Notes: a model not told the origin generated them from the sequence alone. DNA of 64,000 nucleotides from Bacteroidales bacterium (GCA_024401395.1 JAKSLD010000012.1:1-64000), one strand, 5' to 3'; counted from the first letter of the stretch, positions 52,155-63,152 are shown. Translations and numbers: made by a program.

Positions 52155-55100
52155 TTACTCAACAAGGATCTTCACCGTCGCCTTCTTATTGCCTGATACT
52201 ACCGATACTACATGGGCACCAGAAGAAGGTAGAACTACCTGATTTATATGTTCTACTTTTTCTGACGAGTATACTACCGCAGATGACAGGCTATATATCC
52301 TTACAACCGCATTTTGCATCTCTGTTTCCGACAAACCTTCTACCACTATAGAGAATGTCTCTCCTGTATGTATTGGATTTGGATTTACTGTTACGTTAAG
52401 AGCTGTAGTCTGTAGCTTATAAACTGCAGGCCCTATGATGTACTCCTTACCATCTGTAGTCTTAACTATAACTTCATACGAACCATTCACTCCTCCTCGC
52501 TCACAATAGAACTGCTCGTTGGCTCCATTAATAATAGCGCCATCTCTATACCACTGATATGATGTAAATAGATTTCCTGCATTGTCAACCACAAGAACAT
52601 CATCCCACATAAGCTTGATGTACGATGCACTTAGACGTTCCATCTCTGGTTTTTCAGGGTTCTCTGGTTCTTCTTTTTCTTCAATCACAAATGAATATGT
52701 CTGAGCCTCATCGGAACCGTCCGACCAAATATAATTTGGTTTCAAAGTAACAGTCACAGTGTACGTGCCTGGCTCTGTAGCTTCTTTATCTCCGGAAATC
52801 TCATAGGCAGCATTCTCTGCAATCTTGATGCCGTGAGATTCGCCGTCGTATGGATAACTGATGCTTGTGACTACTGGCTTGTCAACCTTAGCTGGATTAA
52901 TAGTCACTACAACAATCTTGGAATCATTGGTTCCATCCGACCACTTGAAGCCAGCTGTAAGTGTCAACTTTACCTCATATTTGCCTGCATTGGTCTGTAC
53001 TCCACCTTCTACCTTGTACTCTGACTTCTCTGGAATGAGTGTGATAGGTTCTCCGGTGTAAGTAAATTCTCCTACAGTAGGTACTTCTACTGTCCCGTCG
53101 CCGATAGTAAAGGTTATTACTATATCTTCTGCAGTGCCATCCGACCACAGGGTGTTGTCTTTATCTGTCAGTGATACTACCCTATCGTATGTCTTGCTCT
53201 CCGTTCCACTAGCATTCTCCTCTCCAACTACATATCCTTCTCCTGTTGGTATCTCAAACTTCTTCTCTGTTCCATCATAGATAAATGTTGTCTGTGGTGC
53301 CACTGGTATAGCAATTATGGCCTTGTCTATCACATTTGTAATCGTCAACTCTTCTCTAGAATTGTCCGACCATATATGATTTGCATCTGGAACCAAAGAC
53401 AATGTGTACTCTCCTGCATTCTTTCCTTCTGTATCTCCTGTTATTTCGTATGGACCAACTGGAATGTCGAACACATGAGTTTCTCCATTGTATGTGTACT
53501 TGCCAGGAACAAGTTCTGGCTTCTCTATAGGCATTGGAACTATAGATACCTTATATGTCTTGGTATCTGTACCGCCACTGCTCCATGTATAACCGGAATT
53601 AAGTGTTACATATACTGTGTATTCGCCGACATTTGTCTGTATGCCGTCTACAACACTGTACAAACTGCTCGGCTGTACAAATACTATTGGAGCGCCTGTA
53701 TATGTGTACGTAGCTTCTACTACTGGCTCGTCTACTGTGCCATCTGTAATAGTAAATGTATATGTCAAGTCTTCTGTTGTTCCTGTAGCCCACTCATAAT
53801 TGTTCTTGTCTGTAAGGGCAACTGTTCGTGTATAAACGCCGACCTCTGTCGCAGATGCATTTGTAGCTCCAACTTTGTAACGGTTTTCTGGATCTGCTGG
53901 CACAACAAACAGCTTTTCTGTTCCATCGTAGGCAAATGCATCGTCTGCAACTACAGGAACCTCAACTTTCTCCTTCGCTATGTTGAAGTCGTATGTCTTG
54001 TCTTCCGACTTGCCGTCTGACCAGACATAGTGCGCATCGTCATTCAATGAAACATTTACCGTATGCTTGCCGGCTCCTGTCTGTATATTGCCTGTTACTG
54101 TATAGGCACTGTTGGCTGGAATGTTGTACGTCTTCTCGTTGCCGTCGTATGTAAATTCGGTTTCGTCTTTTACTGGAACTGCTACTTGTATCTTGTTTAT
54201 ATAGAACTTATATGTCTCTGTAACAGATCCACTGCCGTCTGACCAGACATAATTGCTCTTTGGCGTTACCTTTACTGTGTACTCATCTGGTTCTGTTCCC
54301 TTTGTAACTCCCTCTATAGTATATCCTGAATTCTCTACAATATTGAAATCAAATTCAGTACCATCGTACGTAAACTCAGTAACTGTTACCTCTGGCTTCG
54401 CAACCTGAGCTGGTTTTATAGTCACGTGTATTATCTCTGGGTCTGCTGAACCTCCTACCCAGGTATAACCTTCATTTAGTGTCAGCACTACATCATATTC
54501 TCCAGCGTCTGTCTGTACACCATCTGTTACTGTGTAGGCATCATTTTCAGGAACCAGAGTAATTGGCTGACCCGTATATGTATGCTCTGCCTCTACTGTC
54601 GGCTTTTCTACACTTCCAAGAGTAATCGTAAATGTTATGGTACGTGTCGCTTCTGCAAAACCGTCTGCCCAGGCATAGTTGACAAAATCACAAAGTATTA
54701 CTGTCCTGTCGTATGTGCCTACCAATGTGCCTGTCGCATTCTCATCTCCTATGACGTACCTGCCTAGCTCATCTTGTGGAATCGCGAATGTCTTGGCATT
54801 GCCATCAAAGATGAATGATGTATACTCGGGTACTGGTACTGGAACTGGAATCTTCGCGATTATAAAATCGTACATCTTGGTGTCGTTCGTATTGTCGTTC
54901 CATATATAGTGTACATCATCCTTGAGTGATACACTGACTATATACTTGCCTGCATATTCCTGAACATTGTTGACAACATCATACGCATCATTATCAGGAA
55001 TATTGTACGTCTTGTCGTTACCATCGTATGTGAACTCTGTTTCATCAGCAGCTGGAACATTGATTACTATGTGCTTAATCTTGAATGTCTCGTTTATATC

Positions 55101-58100
55101 TGCCGATGTATCGTCGCTCCATATATAGTTTGACTTAAGTGCTATGGTTACAGGATAGTCTGCTATCTCTGTACCCTTTGTCTCGCCTGTTATAGTATAG
55201 CCTTCATTCTCCGAAACATTGAAATTATACTCACTGCCATTCCAGATAAACTCTGTCTGAACAAATGTAGGCTTGTCTACCTTAGCAGGTAAAATTTCTA
55301 CTTCGTATGTTAGCTGAGCTACAGAACCGCCTTCCCAAGTAAAACCGCTCTTAGGTGTAACTTTCACGGTATACTTACCGGCATCTTTACCTTCTCCGTT
55401 GATGATATCATACTCACTACCTGTCAGGAATACGATGGTAGAACCTGTATAGGTATACTCGGTTTGTATAGTTGGCTCCTCAATAATTCCTGTACCAATC
55501 TTAAATACTATCGTCTTGTCTTCCGTAGTACCGTCAACCCACTCATAATTTTCTGTATCATTGAGTGAAATTGTTCTAGGATAATCTCCTGTTTCAATAG
55601 CCGAAGCGTTTGAAGGTGCTACTGTATAGTTGCTGTTAGGATTAACTTCAAAAACATACTCTGTACTACCATCATATATAAAATGGGTCGTAGGTGCTGT
55701 CGGCAAATCAACCTTTGCTTTATTGATTGTAAATGTTATAGTCTTTGAAGCATCTGTACCATCTGTCCATACATAGTTGACATTGTCTTTCAATGTCACT
55801 ACCCTGTCGTACGTCCCGGCATTGGTTGCTGTCGCATTTTCTGTACCGATTGTGTACTTGTCGTTTTCTGTAACCTCCAAGTCTTTGACTGTGCCATCGT
55901 AGGTAAATGTCGATGTCACAGCACTAGGCAATGTCACTTCTGCACGAGCTATAGACCACTCTTGCTCTATATCGTCTCTTGATTCATCACTCCATGAGTA
56001 GTTGTCTCCAAGTTTTATTACTACCGTGTACGATCCGGCATCTGTACCCTTGTTACCTGAAATAGTATAACCTGAGGCATCTGAAGGACCAGGTACAGAG
56101 TATGTCTGTTCTGAACCTGTGTAGGTAAACGTCTGTGTGTGATCTATGGCTGGCTTCGCTATTTGCTTTCTGCCAATGCTGAATGTAGTAGTAAGTCCTG
56201 TCGCAGGCAACTCATAGTTGTCTACGTCAGCACCTTCAATAGATACTGCTGTTGCTACGTATCCGCTACCCGACTCTGTCTTATCTCCTGTTACTACTAC
56301 CGTCACATTGTCTGTACCCTCCTTACCGGTTGCTGTCGCTGTAGGCTTATGTGGATTGCCATCATAAACGAATGACGTATTCGACCATTCTATACCTATC
56401 GTCTTCTTCGCTATCGTAACTGAAATAGGTCCTGTAGATGCAACTCCAACATAGTTGTCGTCTGTCGTCTCTACCTTATAGTATACCTCGTAATCTGAAC
56501 CTGCATCCTTGCCAGTAGGTATCATGTCACTCCAACCGTCAATACCATTGGTGCTGTAGTATATAGTACCTGTTGCACAGGTTCCTGCTGTTACTAGGTT
56601 CTGCGCAGTACCGTTGTATGTCAATGTATTTGCTACTGGAGCTGTTACCGTAGGATTTGCTTCGGTAATTGTGAATGACATGTAAATATCTGCAGGCAAC
56701 TTATAGTTCGCAGATGCTGTACCATCTAGAACAGCCTTTGCAGTGTAACTACCCTTATTGGTCTGCTCTCCGCTTACCGTCACAGTCACATCATCTGTAC
56801 CTGCCTTACCAGCGAAATCTAGTGTAGGCTTCTTTGGTGTACCATCGTAAATGAATGAAGTAGTTGTACCCCATGTCAATGTCAGCTCTTTCTGTGCTAT
56901 AGCTGCTGATACATTTCCACCTGATTCCTCATTGTAATTGCTGTTGCCTTCTACTTTGTAGTATACTGTATAGGTATCAGCATCCTTGGCTTGTGGAATA
57001 GTCGTCATCCATGTACTGCCATCAAGACTGTATTTCAATGTACCGCCTGTAGTAGTTGCAGCTGTTGCTATAAGGTCTTGCATAGTGCCATCATAAACCA
57101 AGTCGGATGCTGCAACAGGCATAGTAACTGCTGGAGTAGCTTTCTTGATTTCAAATGATACTGTATTGGTTGTTGGCAACTTATAGTTCGCAGATGCTGC
57201 CCCAGTCAGTGAACTGGCAGTAGCAGTGTATGTGCCTGCATCTGTATGCTCACCTGTGACGGTAACACCTACTTCGTCCGTACCATACTTGCCTGATAGC
57301 AATGCTGTAGGAATTTTCGAGGTGCCATCATACACGAATAATGTATTCTCCCAATTTAGAGTAAGTTCTTTCTTGTCTATCGTTACTACTATAGGACCAC
57401 TCTTGACAATGTCATTGTAATTCGCACCACCAGTTACCTTATAATATACATTGTATGTTCCTGCATTTGTAGCAGTAGGCACAGCGTCCGACCATGTCGT
57501 GCCGTTATTGATGCTATACTCTATAGTACCGGCAGATATCGTCGCTGGCATAACAAGTGTCTGTTCCTCACTATTATAGGTCAGACTCTTTGCTGTAGGA
57601 GCCGTTATCGTAATTGTAGCCTTGGTTATATCAAATGTCGTCTGGTCTGCACCAGCAGCGAACTTATAGTTCGAGGCATCTGCTCCCGACAGTGTAACAT
57701 TTGTCGGATATGAGGAACCAACATTTATCTGCTCTCCATCAACAGTTACCTCTACCTCGTCTCCTGTCTCTACTCCAGTAACTGTAGGTGATGGCTTGTG
57801 CGCAGACCCATCATATACAAATGTCTTTGTTCCCCAATCTATCGTAAGCTGCTTCTGCGCAATAGCAACATTCAATGTCTTCGCAGCTACATCTGCATAG
57901 TTGGAATTTCCTTCTACCTTGTAGTATACCGTATAATTCTGAGCTGCCTTTGCCTGTGGTATAGTGGTAGTCCAACTTTCTCCATCAATACTATACTTCA
58001 ACGTACCTCCATTGGTAGAACCGGCTGTCGCAAGTAGTGCCTGATCGGTACCATTATATACCAACGATGTGGCAACTGTAGGTGCTGTTACGGTAGGTGT

Positions 58101-61100
58101 AGTCTTTCCTATCGAGAACTGTGTCGTCTTGGTCGCAGTCGACAACTGATAGTTGGCCGACTTTGTCCCCTGCAGTGTCGCAGTAGCAGTGTATGTATCT
58201 GCCGCTGTACCTGATCCTTCAATGGAAAGTGATACGTAGCTCTTGTCAACTGTCTCTACACCCGACAGTGTCGCAGTAGGTGTATGCGCCTGACCATCAT
58301 AACCGAAGTTTGTCTCTCCCCATACTACCTCAATAGTCTTCTGGTCTATCGTCACATTGATAGGACCTTCCACTTCTGTGCTGTTGTGATTTGCATCTCC
58401 GGCTATCTTGTAGTAAACGGTATAACTATTTGCTTCTGTACCTTGTGGTATCGATGCACTCCAACTTGTACCATTCAAACTGTACATCAACTCGCCACCG
58501 GTTGCACTGCCAGACTCAACCAAATTCTGAGCAGTAGCATTATATGTCAATGTCTTTGCAGTAGGCGCTTTCGTTAGAACTGGATCTATCGGAGTAATGT
58601 CAAACGATTGTGTTACAACCGATGGCAACTTGTAATTTGCTGCTGCAGCACCAGAGATAGATGCTGTAGCTGTGTAACCTGTACCAACTTCTGTTTTAGC
58701 TGTGGTAGCTGTTACTTGCACATCATCACTTCCCTCTACACCACTTATCTCAACAGTCGGTATCTGTGCCAATCCTGTATATGGTAAAGTTGTCTCGCCC
58801 CAAGTGAGTGTAAGTTGCTTTGGCTCAATGGTTACAGACACGGAATTCTTTGCAACGTCATTGTAGTTCGCACCTCCCAATACCATATAGTATACTGTAT
58901 ATGTCTTTGCTACTTTACCTTGTGGTAGTGTTTTAACCCACGATGTTCCATCAAGACTATACTCTAAATCACCACCTGTTGTCGTTCCAGCCTCTATAAG
59001 TGTCTGATTAGCACCATTGTATGTAAGTGTCAACGCTGTAGGTGGCGTAACCGTAGCTGTAGCCTTGGTTATCTCAAATGACGTTGTTGCAGAAGCACTC
59101 TTGTAATTCGCTGTTTCTGCCACACTCCACTTAACATAATAAACTCCAAAATTTGACGGTATTTGACCGCTACTTGATGCCCCGTTAGCTACAGCGGTTT
59201 TTTGAGAGCATGCAGCATCAGTGAAATATTCTATAGTTTGCGCACCATCTCCCTCATAACCTGATAATACAGGTGTTTTAGCCTCTGCACCATAAACCCA
59301 ACTTTCCATTGATACTGAGAGAGTTAACTGTGCTTTTGCTATGGTAACGGTGACTGGGGTTAGCGAAACGTCAATGTCGTTGTAGTTCTCTCCTCCGTCC
59401 AACTTGTAGTATACTTTATATGTACCGGCATCAGTTCCCGTTGGTAGTATAGGACTCCAATCATCTGTACCGGTCAAACTGTATTGTATTGTTGTTCCTG
59501 TTGGCGACGTACCCGCAGTAACAAGTGTCTGTGCTAGAGCATTATAAACAAGACCCGATACCGCCACTGGTGCTGTCATCGATGGCGTAGCTCGTGTAAT
59601 ATCGAATGTCGTCGTAACTTCGTCTGGCAACTTGTAATTCGATGCTTTTCCACCACTGAGTGATGCTGTTGCTTCATAACCCGTACCAACATTTATCTGT
59701 GCACCTGACACTTCGGCCTTTACATCGTCTGTTCCTATGATACCTGTTAGCGTCGCAACTGGAGCATGCGCCTGGGTATCATACGTAAAGGTCGATCCTG
59801 TCCATGTGAGCCCAAGCTCTTTCTGCGCTATAGTGACAGTGAACTCTACTTCGTGAACTTTTCTGCTTGCACTAAAGACCTGAAGTTTCACTATATGGTC
59901 TCCTGCTTCTGTAGCCTTAGGCAAGGTCGTGTTATAAGAACCTCCGTCAAGGCTATACTTAAAGGTGACGCCTTTCTCTGGTGTAATTTCAGTGACAAGT
60001 TCATGAGCAGTGCCATCATAAACAAGGTCTTTCACTGCTACAGGAAGCACAATATTAAACTGATAGTAAATGTTGTATATGTTATCTCCTTCACACTCTA
60101 GCGTCAATGGCTCATCTTTCGTGATGTACTGGTAACCTGGAATAAGAGCCTGCTCGACAACCACCACGTCACCAACTCTCTTGTCATCATAAATATCCTC
60201 GTCTTTAACATTGCTGTCGGTCTTCGTTCCGTCACTCAATATCTCTAGGTGACGTACGTGATATTTTGTCTCATCACCCTGCCATATAGCATATACAGGC
60301 AACGCCGCACCAACAAGGCTTTCCTTTATGTTTTCGCCAGCCAGATTCGTCACCTTGAGCGGATCGTTTACTCCCCACCCCATGAAGGTCATGCAACCTT
60401 TGGCCTTTATGCCTGTTGCGCTCAAGGATTTGAGGACAGCGTTTGTACCTGGTACTTGTATGGTCGGTATATCTACTATATAGTCATCGCCAGTTCCTCC
60501 GTTGTTTGCCTTGTAGACTATCGAGCCTGCTGTGGATTTTATAACTTCGTAAGTAACAGTTGCTTTGTTGTTAGTTGTATTAGTCTCAACGTTATTGTTG
60601 CTATTGATGTTTGCTCTTACAGCATGCGAGACAGAAGCGGCTTCCTTTATAGGGATAAACTTCAATATCAGTTTTCTTACCTCACCTCCAGACATAGTAG
60701 GTACTGTCCAGATGCCATTGGCAAATGTCTCATCCTCAAGTTCGGCTCCTACTATCTCGTAGCTGATGTTACCCTCCAAAATGTTTTCGGCAGTAAGCTG
60801 TGACTGATCGATGGTCACTACCACATTGTTGACCTTAGCGTCTGCTACCTCGTTTTTGAGTGTAACGGTCAATGTCTGCTCATGACCTGTATAAATGCGG
60901 TTCTGGGTAATAGCGGCCTTGACTGAAACATCATTGCCACCCCAGCCAAAAATATCTACCTTGAAATTATCGAATCGGGTTACTACAACTTTTCTATAGT
61001 TCAAATTTTGTACTATTGGGGTTTTCGTTTCTGTTAGTGAATAAACTTCACCATTGTCCATTCCCTTGTCCACTTTTATCCAATATGTCGTACTGGTTCC

Positions 61101-62993
61101 GACAAATGGAATATTGTCAAAAGCAAATCGTCCGCCATTATTCGATTTCACACTTATAGGCTTGCCGTTTCTTAGTATTGGGTTCTTGCTTGCATCGCAC
61201 AATGTAAGCATCACTCCGTCAACTCCTCGTTCGCCATTGTCGTACTTGCCATTTCGAGTTTTTTCAAAATAGGTCGTACCGGAAATAAATGCAAAATTAT
61301 TTGAGCCTTTAGGTGACAGCGTTATTGTTGACTGTGTTACACTCCTGCCGTCATTGACAACATAACTCCATATATCGACAATCTTCTTGTCGCCATAATT
61401 ATTTGAAAACTTCATGAAACCACCCTTACTGATGTCATCATTTGTAGAATAATTCATATCTACATACAATGGTTTAGGCGCATAGGTTCCTTCTGGATTC
61501 ACGATTGTCTTGTTGTGTGTTGTGTATTTTCTGGCATCATACCATGCTCTGTATTGCTTGTCATCGTCCTTTCCTGTACTCTGATAAGCCAAGGCGTTGA
61601 GCAGCTTTATCTCTATGCCTTCGGGGTTGTTCTCTACATCACCCATCGGGAAATGGAAGTCACCCGCATGCGTTCGCACCTGAATAGCATATTCGCCTAT
61701 TGGAAGCGGCTTCCCGTTGCCGTCGAGACCGTTCCACGACAAGTAGTTGACGCCCACACATCCAGCAGCCGTCATAACTCTATCGCTATAACCGCCCTCT
61801 TTATCTATGTCGTTGTCGAACTTACCGTCATTATTACAATCTATGATGATTTCGTACGTCGAACGGCGGTCTAGTTCAACGCTGAAAACTCCTCCCATCG
61901 ATTCGTCGGCATTGCCATATTTGTCTTCCTGGTTTGTGTTGCCTATGAAATTGCAGTTGATTATTGAGGCTATAGGCTGTGGCGAGACAGGAAATCCTCC
62001 ATGCATAAATTCAATATTAGGATCGGGCTCATTGAAGAATATACGATGGGTCAGGATATCATCTTTCGCATCTAGGTCTGGCTGGACCGTTACAACACCA
62101 CCATTTATCGGCACCAATGAGGCTTGGTTGCTCATTCCATTACGATTCAGCGTCTGTCCGTTGCCGTCATCGATAAGGCCCACGTTATCGGCATAAAGGA
62201 TAAAACCTCCTGGCTCAAATCCTTTAATATCCATACTATACAGATAACCATCCTGTGTGAGCACATAGAGATTGCTGAAATGCTTTCCTGTTTGATTTCC
62301 TATAATAATGGCCAGATATGAAGCAAAGACACGACCGTTAACTAATTTGTCATTAACGTCAAATACCGAAATATCCCATGCCGCAACATTCTCGTACTGA
62401 CCAGCATCTGTCCAATCTGCTTCTACCGGGTCAGCAGGCGAGTTTTGGTTGCCTGATGATATTGGTTCATCCTTACCTATAAATTCAACTTCATATACTC
62501 CTTCGTATGGAACCTTGAAAAGATATGGCTTATACTTATTGCCCTGTTCTCCGGTCATAGGATACCACGGACCAGCTACCTCATTGATAGGTTTTGCGAT
62601 ATAGCCTTCGTATTTGTCAGATGTTGCAGCACCATCATGCTCACCTTTGATATCAATAGACCACGATCTACCATCTTGCAGGTATTTCACAATAATATCT
62701 ACATTTTGTTCATTTTGTGTCATGTAAGATTTGTCTACTGACGTAGCGAGGGCTACTGTCTCACCTCGTTTCGCAATAAACAATATCCTGTTGGTTCGTG
62801 CGATGCCACCTGTGAACTTCCCTTTTTCTTTATGTTCAAGGTAAGCACGTGTCGCGCCCACGCCTCGTGGATTCACCTGTAAAGAACCCTCAGCTTTAGC
62901 TACAATGGCAGAAAAGGAGAATGCCAAAAGCATGAGCAAAAATGCTCTTGATCGAGAAATGCCATTCATTAAATATCGTTTATTTGCCTTCAT
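52155..62993 (-). CDS. Giant MBG-repeat surface adhesin-like protein (3612 residues)
   Basis: The signal peptide is SRAFLLMLLAFSFSAIVAKA (about residues 15-34). Residues 40-800 carry beta domains, including an SdrD-B-like section (TTYFEKTRNGKYDNGERGVD). An InlB-type repeat and a MucBP-like stretch (KYHVRHLEILSDGTKTDSNV) precede the repeats. Residues about 983-2276 hold eight A/B pairs of MBG modules of about 161 residues. A modules carry LVYNGTAQ..V and SLDGTSW, then TYTVYYKVEG. B modules carry LTLTWG..F.YDG, GTDDVTV and ASANYKLP. Residues about 2277-3438 hold 16 C modules of about 73 residues (TEFTYDGNEKTYNIP, then NYVWSDGT). An Ig-like domain and a T9SS type A-like tail (NPNPIHTGETF to KATVKILVE) end it. 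It is probably secreted and anchored outside the cell, mediating adhesion. Confidence 0.9.
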   Translation of the reverse strand: MKANKRYLMNGISRSRAFLLMLLAFSFSAIVAKAEGSLQVNPRGVGATRAYLEHKEKGKFTGGIARTNRILFIAKRGETVALATSVDKSYMTQNEQNVDIIVKYLQDGRSWSIDIKGEHDGAATSDKYEGYIAKPINEVAGPWYPMTGEQGNKYKPYLFKVPYEGVYEVEFIGKDEPISSGNQNSPADPVEADWTDAGQYENVAAWDISVFDVNDKLVNGRVFASYLAIIIGNQTGKHFSNLYVLTQDGYLYSMDIKGFEPGGFILYADNVGLIDDGNGQTLNRNGMSNQASLVPINGGVVTVQPDLDAKDDILTHRIFFNEPDPNIEFMHGGFPVSPQPIASIINCNFIGNTNQEDKYGNADESMGGVFSVELDRRSTYEIIIDCNNDGKFDNDIDKEGGYSDRVMTAAGCVGVNYLSWNGLDGNGKPLPIGEYAIQVRTHAGDFHFPMGDVENNPEGIEIKLLNALAYQSTGKDDDKQYRAWYDARKYTTHNKTIVNPEGTYAPKPLYVDMNYSTNDDISKGGFMKFSNNYGDKKIVDIWSYVVNDGRSVTQSTITLSPKGSNNFAFISGTTYFEKTRNGKYDNGERGVDGVMLTLCDASKNPILRNGKPISVKSNNGGRFAFDNIPFVGTSTTYWIKVDKGMDNGEVYSLTETKTPIVQNLNYRKVVVTRFDNFKVDIFGWGGNDVSVKAAITQNRIYTGHEQTLTVTLKNEVADAKVNNVVVTIDQSQLTAENILEGNISYEIVGAELEDETFANGIWTVPTMSGGEVRKLILKFIPIKEAASVSHAVRANINSNNNVETNTTNNKATVTYEVIKSTAGSIVYKANNGGTGDDYIVDIPTIQVPGTNAVLKSLSATGIKAKGCMTFMGWGVNDPLKVTNLAGENIKESLVGAALPVYAIWQGDETKYHVRHLEILSDGTKTDSNVKDEDIYDDKRVGDVVVVEQALIPGYQYITKDEPLTLECEGDNIYNIYYQFNIVLPVAVKDLVYDGTAHELVTEITPEKGVTFKYSLDGGSYNTTLPKATEAGDHIVKLQVFSASRKVHEVEFTVTIAQKELGLTWTGSTFTYDTQAHAPVATLTGIIGTDDVKAEVSGAQINVGTGYEATASLSGGKASNYKLPDEVTTTFDITRATPSMTAPVAVSGLVYNALAQTLVTAGTSPTGTTIQYSLTGTDDWSPILPTGTDAGTYKVYYKLDGGENYNDIDVSLTPVTVTIAKAQLTLSVSMESWVYGAEAKTPVLSGYEGDGAQTIEYFTDAACSQKTAVANGASSSGQIPSNFGVYYVKWSVAETANYKSASATTSFEITKATATVTPPTALTLTYNGANQTLIEAGTTTGGDLEYSLDGTSWVKTLPQGKVAKTYTVYYMVLGGANYNDVAKNSVSVTIEPKQLTLTWGETTLPYTGLAQIPTVEISGVEGSDDVQVTATTAKTEVGTGYTATASISGAAAANYKLPSVVTQSFDITPIDPVLTKAPTAKTLTYNATAQNLVESGSATGGELMYSLNGTSWSASIPQGTEANSYTVYYKIAGDANHNSTEVEGPINVTIDQKTIEVVWGETNFGYDGQAHTPTATLSGVETVDKSYVSLSIEGSGTAADTYTATATLQGTKSANYQLSTATKTTQFSIGKTTPTVTAPTVATSLVYNGTDQALLATAGSTNGGTLKYSIDGESWTTTIPQAKAAQNYTVYYKVEGNSNYADVAAKTLNVAIAQKQLTIDWGTKTFVYDGSAHKPSPTVTGVETGDEVEVTVDGEQINVGSSYPTNVTLSGADASNYKFAAGADQTTFDITKATITITAPTAKSLTYNSEEQTLVMPATISAGTIEYSINNGTTWSDAVPTATNAGTYNVYYKVTGGANYNDIVKSGPIVVTIDKKELTLNWENTLFVYDGTSKIPTALLSGKYGTDEVGVTVTGEHTDAGTYTATASSLTGAASANYKLPTTNTVSFEIKKATPAVTMPVAASDLVYDGTMQDLIATAATTTGGTLKYSLDGSTWMTTIPQAKDADTYTVYYKVEGNSNYNEESGGNVSAAIAQKELTLTWGTTTSFIYDGTPKKPTLDFAGKAGTDDVTVTVSGEQTNKGSYTAKAVLDGTASANYKLPADIYMSFTITEANPTVTAPVANTLTYNGTAQNLVTAGTCATGTIYYSTNGIDGWSDMIPTGKDAGSDYEVYYKVETTDDNYVGVASTGPISVTIAKKTIGIEWSNTSFVYDGNPHKPTATATGKEGTDNVTVVVTGDKTESGSGYVATAVSIEGADVDNYELPATGLTTTFSIGRKQIAKPAIDHTQTFTYTGSEQTYSVPGPSDASGYTISGNKGTDAGSYTVVIKLGDNYSWSDESRDDIEQEWSIARAEVTLPSAVTSTFTYDGTVKDLEVTENDKYTIGTENATATNAGTYDRVVTLKDNVNYVWTDGTDASKTITFTINKAKVDLPTAPTTHFIYDGSTEYVFEVNPNSNYTVAPSNASAIETGDYPRTISLNDTENYEWVDGTTEDKTIVFKIGTGIIEEPTIQTEYTYTGSTIVFLTGSEYDIINGEGKDAGKYTVKVTPKSGFTWEGGSVAQLTYEVEILPAKVDKPTFVQTEFIWNGSEYNFNVSENEGYTITGETKGTEIADYPVTIALKSNYIWSDDTSADINETFKIKHIVINVPAADETEFTYDGNDKTYNIPDNDAYDVVNNVQEYAGKYIVSVSLKDDVHYIWNDNTNDTKMYDFIIAKIPVPVPVPEYTSFIFDGNAKTFAIPQDELGRYVIGDENATGTLVGTYDRTVILCDFVNYAWADGFAEATRTITFTITLGSVEKPTVEAEHTYTGQPITLVPENDAYTVTDGVQTDAGEYDVVLTLNEGYTWVGGSADPEIIHVTIKPAQVAKPEVTVTEFTYDGTEFDFNIVENSGYTIEGVTKGTEPDEYTVKVTPKSNYVWSDGSGSVTETYKFYINKIQVAVPVKDETEFTYDGNEKTYNIPANSAYTVTGNIQTGAGKHTVNVSLNDDAHYVWSDGKSEDKTYDFNIAKEKVEVPVVADDAFAYDGTEKLFVVPADPENRYKVGATNASATEVGVYTRTVALTDKNNYEWATGTTEDLTYTFTITDGTVDEPVVEATYTYTGAPIVFVQPSSLYSVVDGIQTNVGEYTVYVTLNSGYTWSSGGTDTKTYKVSIVPMPIEKPELVPGKYTYNGETHVFDIPVGPYEITGDTEGKNAGEYTLSLVPDANHIWSDNSREELTITNVIDKAIIAIPVAPQTTFIYDGTEKKFEIPTGEGYVVGEENASGTESKTYDRVVSLTDKDNTLWSDGTAEDIVITFTIGDGTVEVPTVGEFTYTGEPITLIPEKSEYKVEGGVQTNAGKYEVKLTLTAGFKWSDGTNDSKIVVVTINPAKVDKPVVTSISYPYDGESHGIKIAENAAYEISGDKEATEPGTYTVTVTLKPNYIWSDGSDEAQTYSFVIEEKEEPENPEKPEMERLSASYIKLMWDDVLVVDNAGNLFTSYQWYRDGAIINGANEQFYCERGGVNGSYEVIVKTTDGKEYIIGPAVYKLQTTALNVTVNPNPIHTGETFSIVVEGLSETEMQNAVVRIYSLSSAVVYSSEKVEHINQVVLPSSGAHVVSVVSGNKKATVKILVE
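52682..55489 (-). repeat. Higher-order super-repeat inside the adhesin (C modules 4-16)
   Basis: Four module types recur in fixed order. Alpha has YTYTG.PI, beta has GYTI.G.TKGTE, gamma has DETEFTYDGN.KTYNIP, and delta has RY.IG.ENATGT. The order is alpha-beta-gamma-delta at 54612-55489 (878 nt) and again at 53735-54611 (877 nt). Then comes alpha-beta-delta at 53094-53734 with gamma missing, and a final alpha-beta at about 52682-53093. Boundaries are approximate. Confidence 0.75.
56168..60048 (-). repeat. Eight tandem A/B MBG module pairs inside the adhesin
   Basis: Module A (about 82 residues) alternates with module B (about 78 residues) eight times. The second B is the most divergent (a YFTDAACSQKT insertion). 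Period is about 485 nt. Boundaries are estimated from module starts at LPVAVKDL and QIAKPAID. Confidence 0.8.
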
Positions 62994-63077
62994 TTTCCAA
63001 TTAGTGTTGCGTTTTGCTGATACTAGCAGAACTTATTTTGCGATATGTCTACGAATCTATGCTCAATATGGTTGCAA

Positions 63078-63115
63078 ATAAAAAAAAGTGCCTCCATTTT
63101 GAAATGGAAGCACTT
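63078..63115 (-). terminator. Terminator after the alcohol dehydrogenase
   Basis: The arms AAGTGCCTCCATTT (63086-63099) and AAATGGAAGCACTT (63101-63115 region) pair over 14 bp with one G-U. On the minus strand eight T residues follow. Confidence 0.82.
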
Positions 63116-63152
63116 GCTTTTATATTATTTTAACAAGATATTTATAGCTCTA

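Noticed and set aside
53376-54020. A 214-codon plus-strand open frame rich in Cys, Tyr and Ile inside the adhesin gene
   Set aside because: It is antisense to well-supported repeat modules; the composition is that of a reverse-strand shadow of a low-stop-codon repeat region, and there is no promoter or homologous domain.
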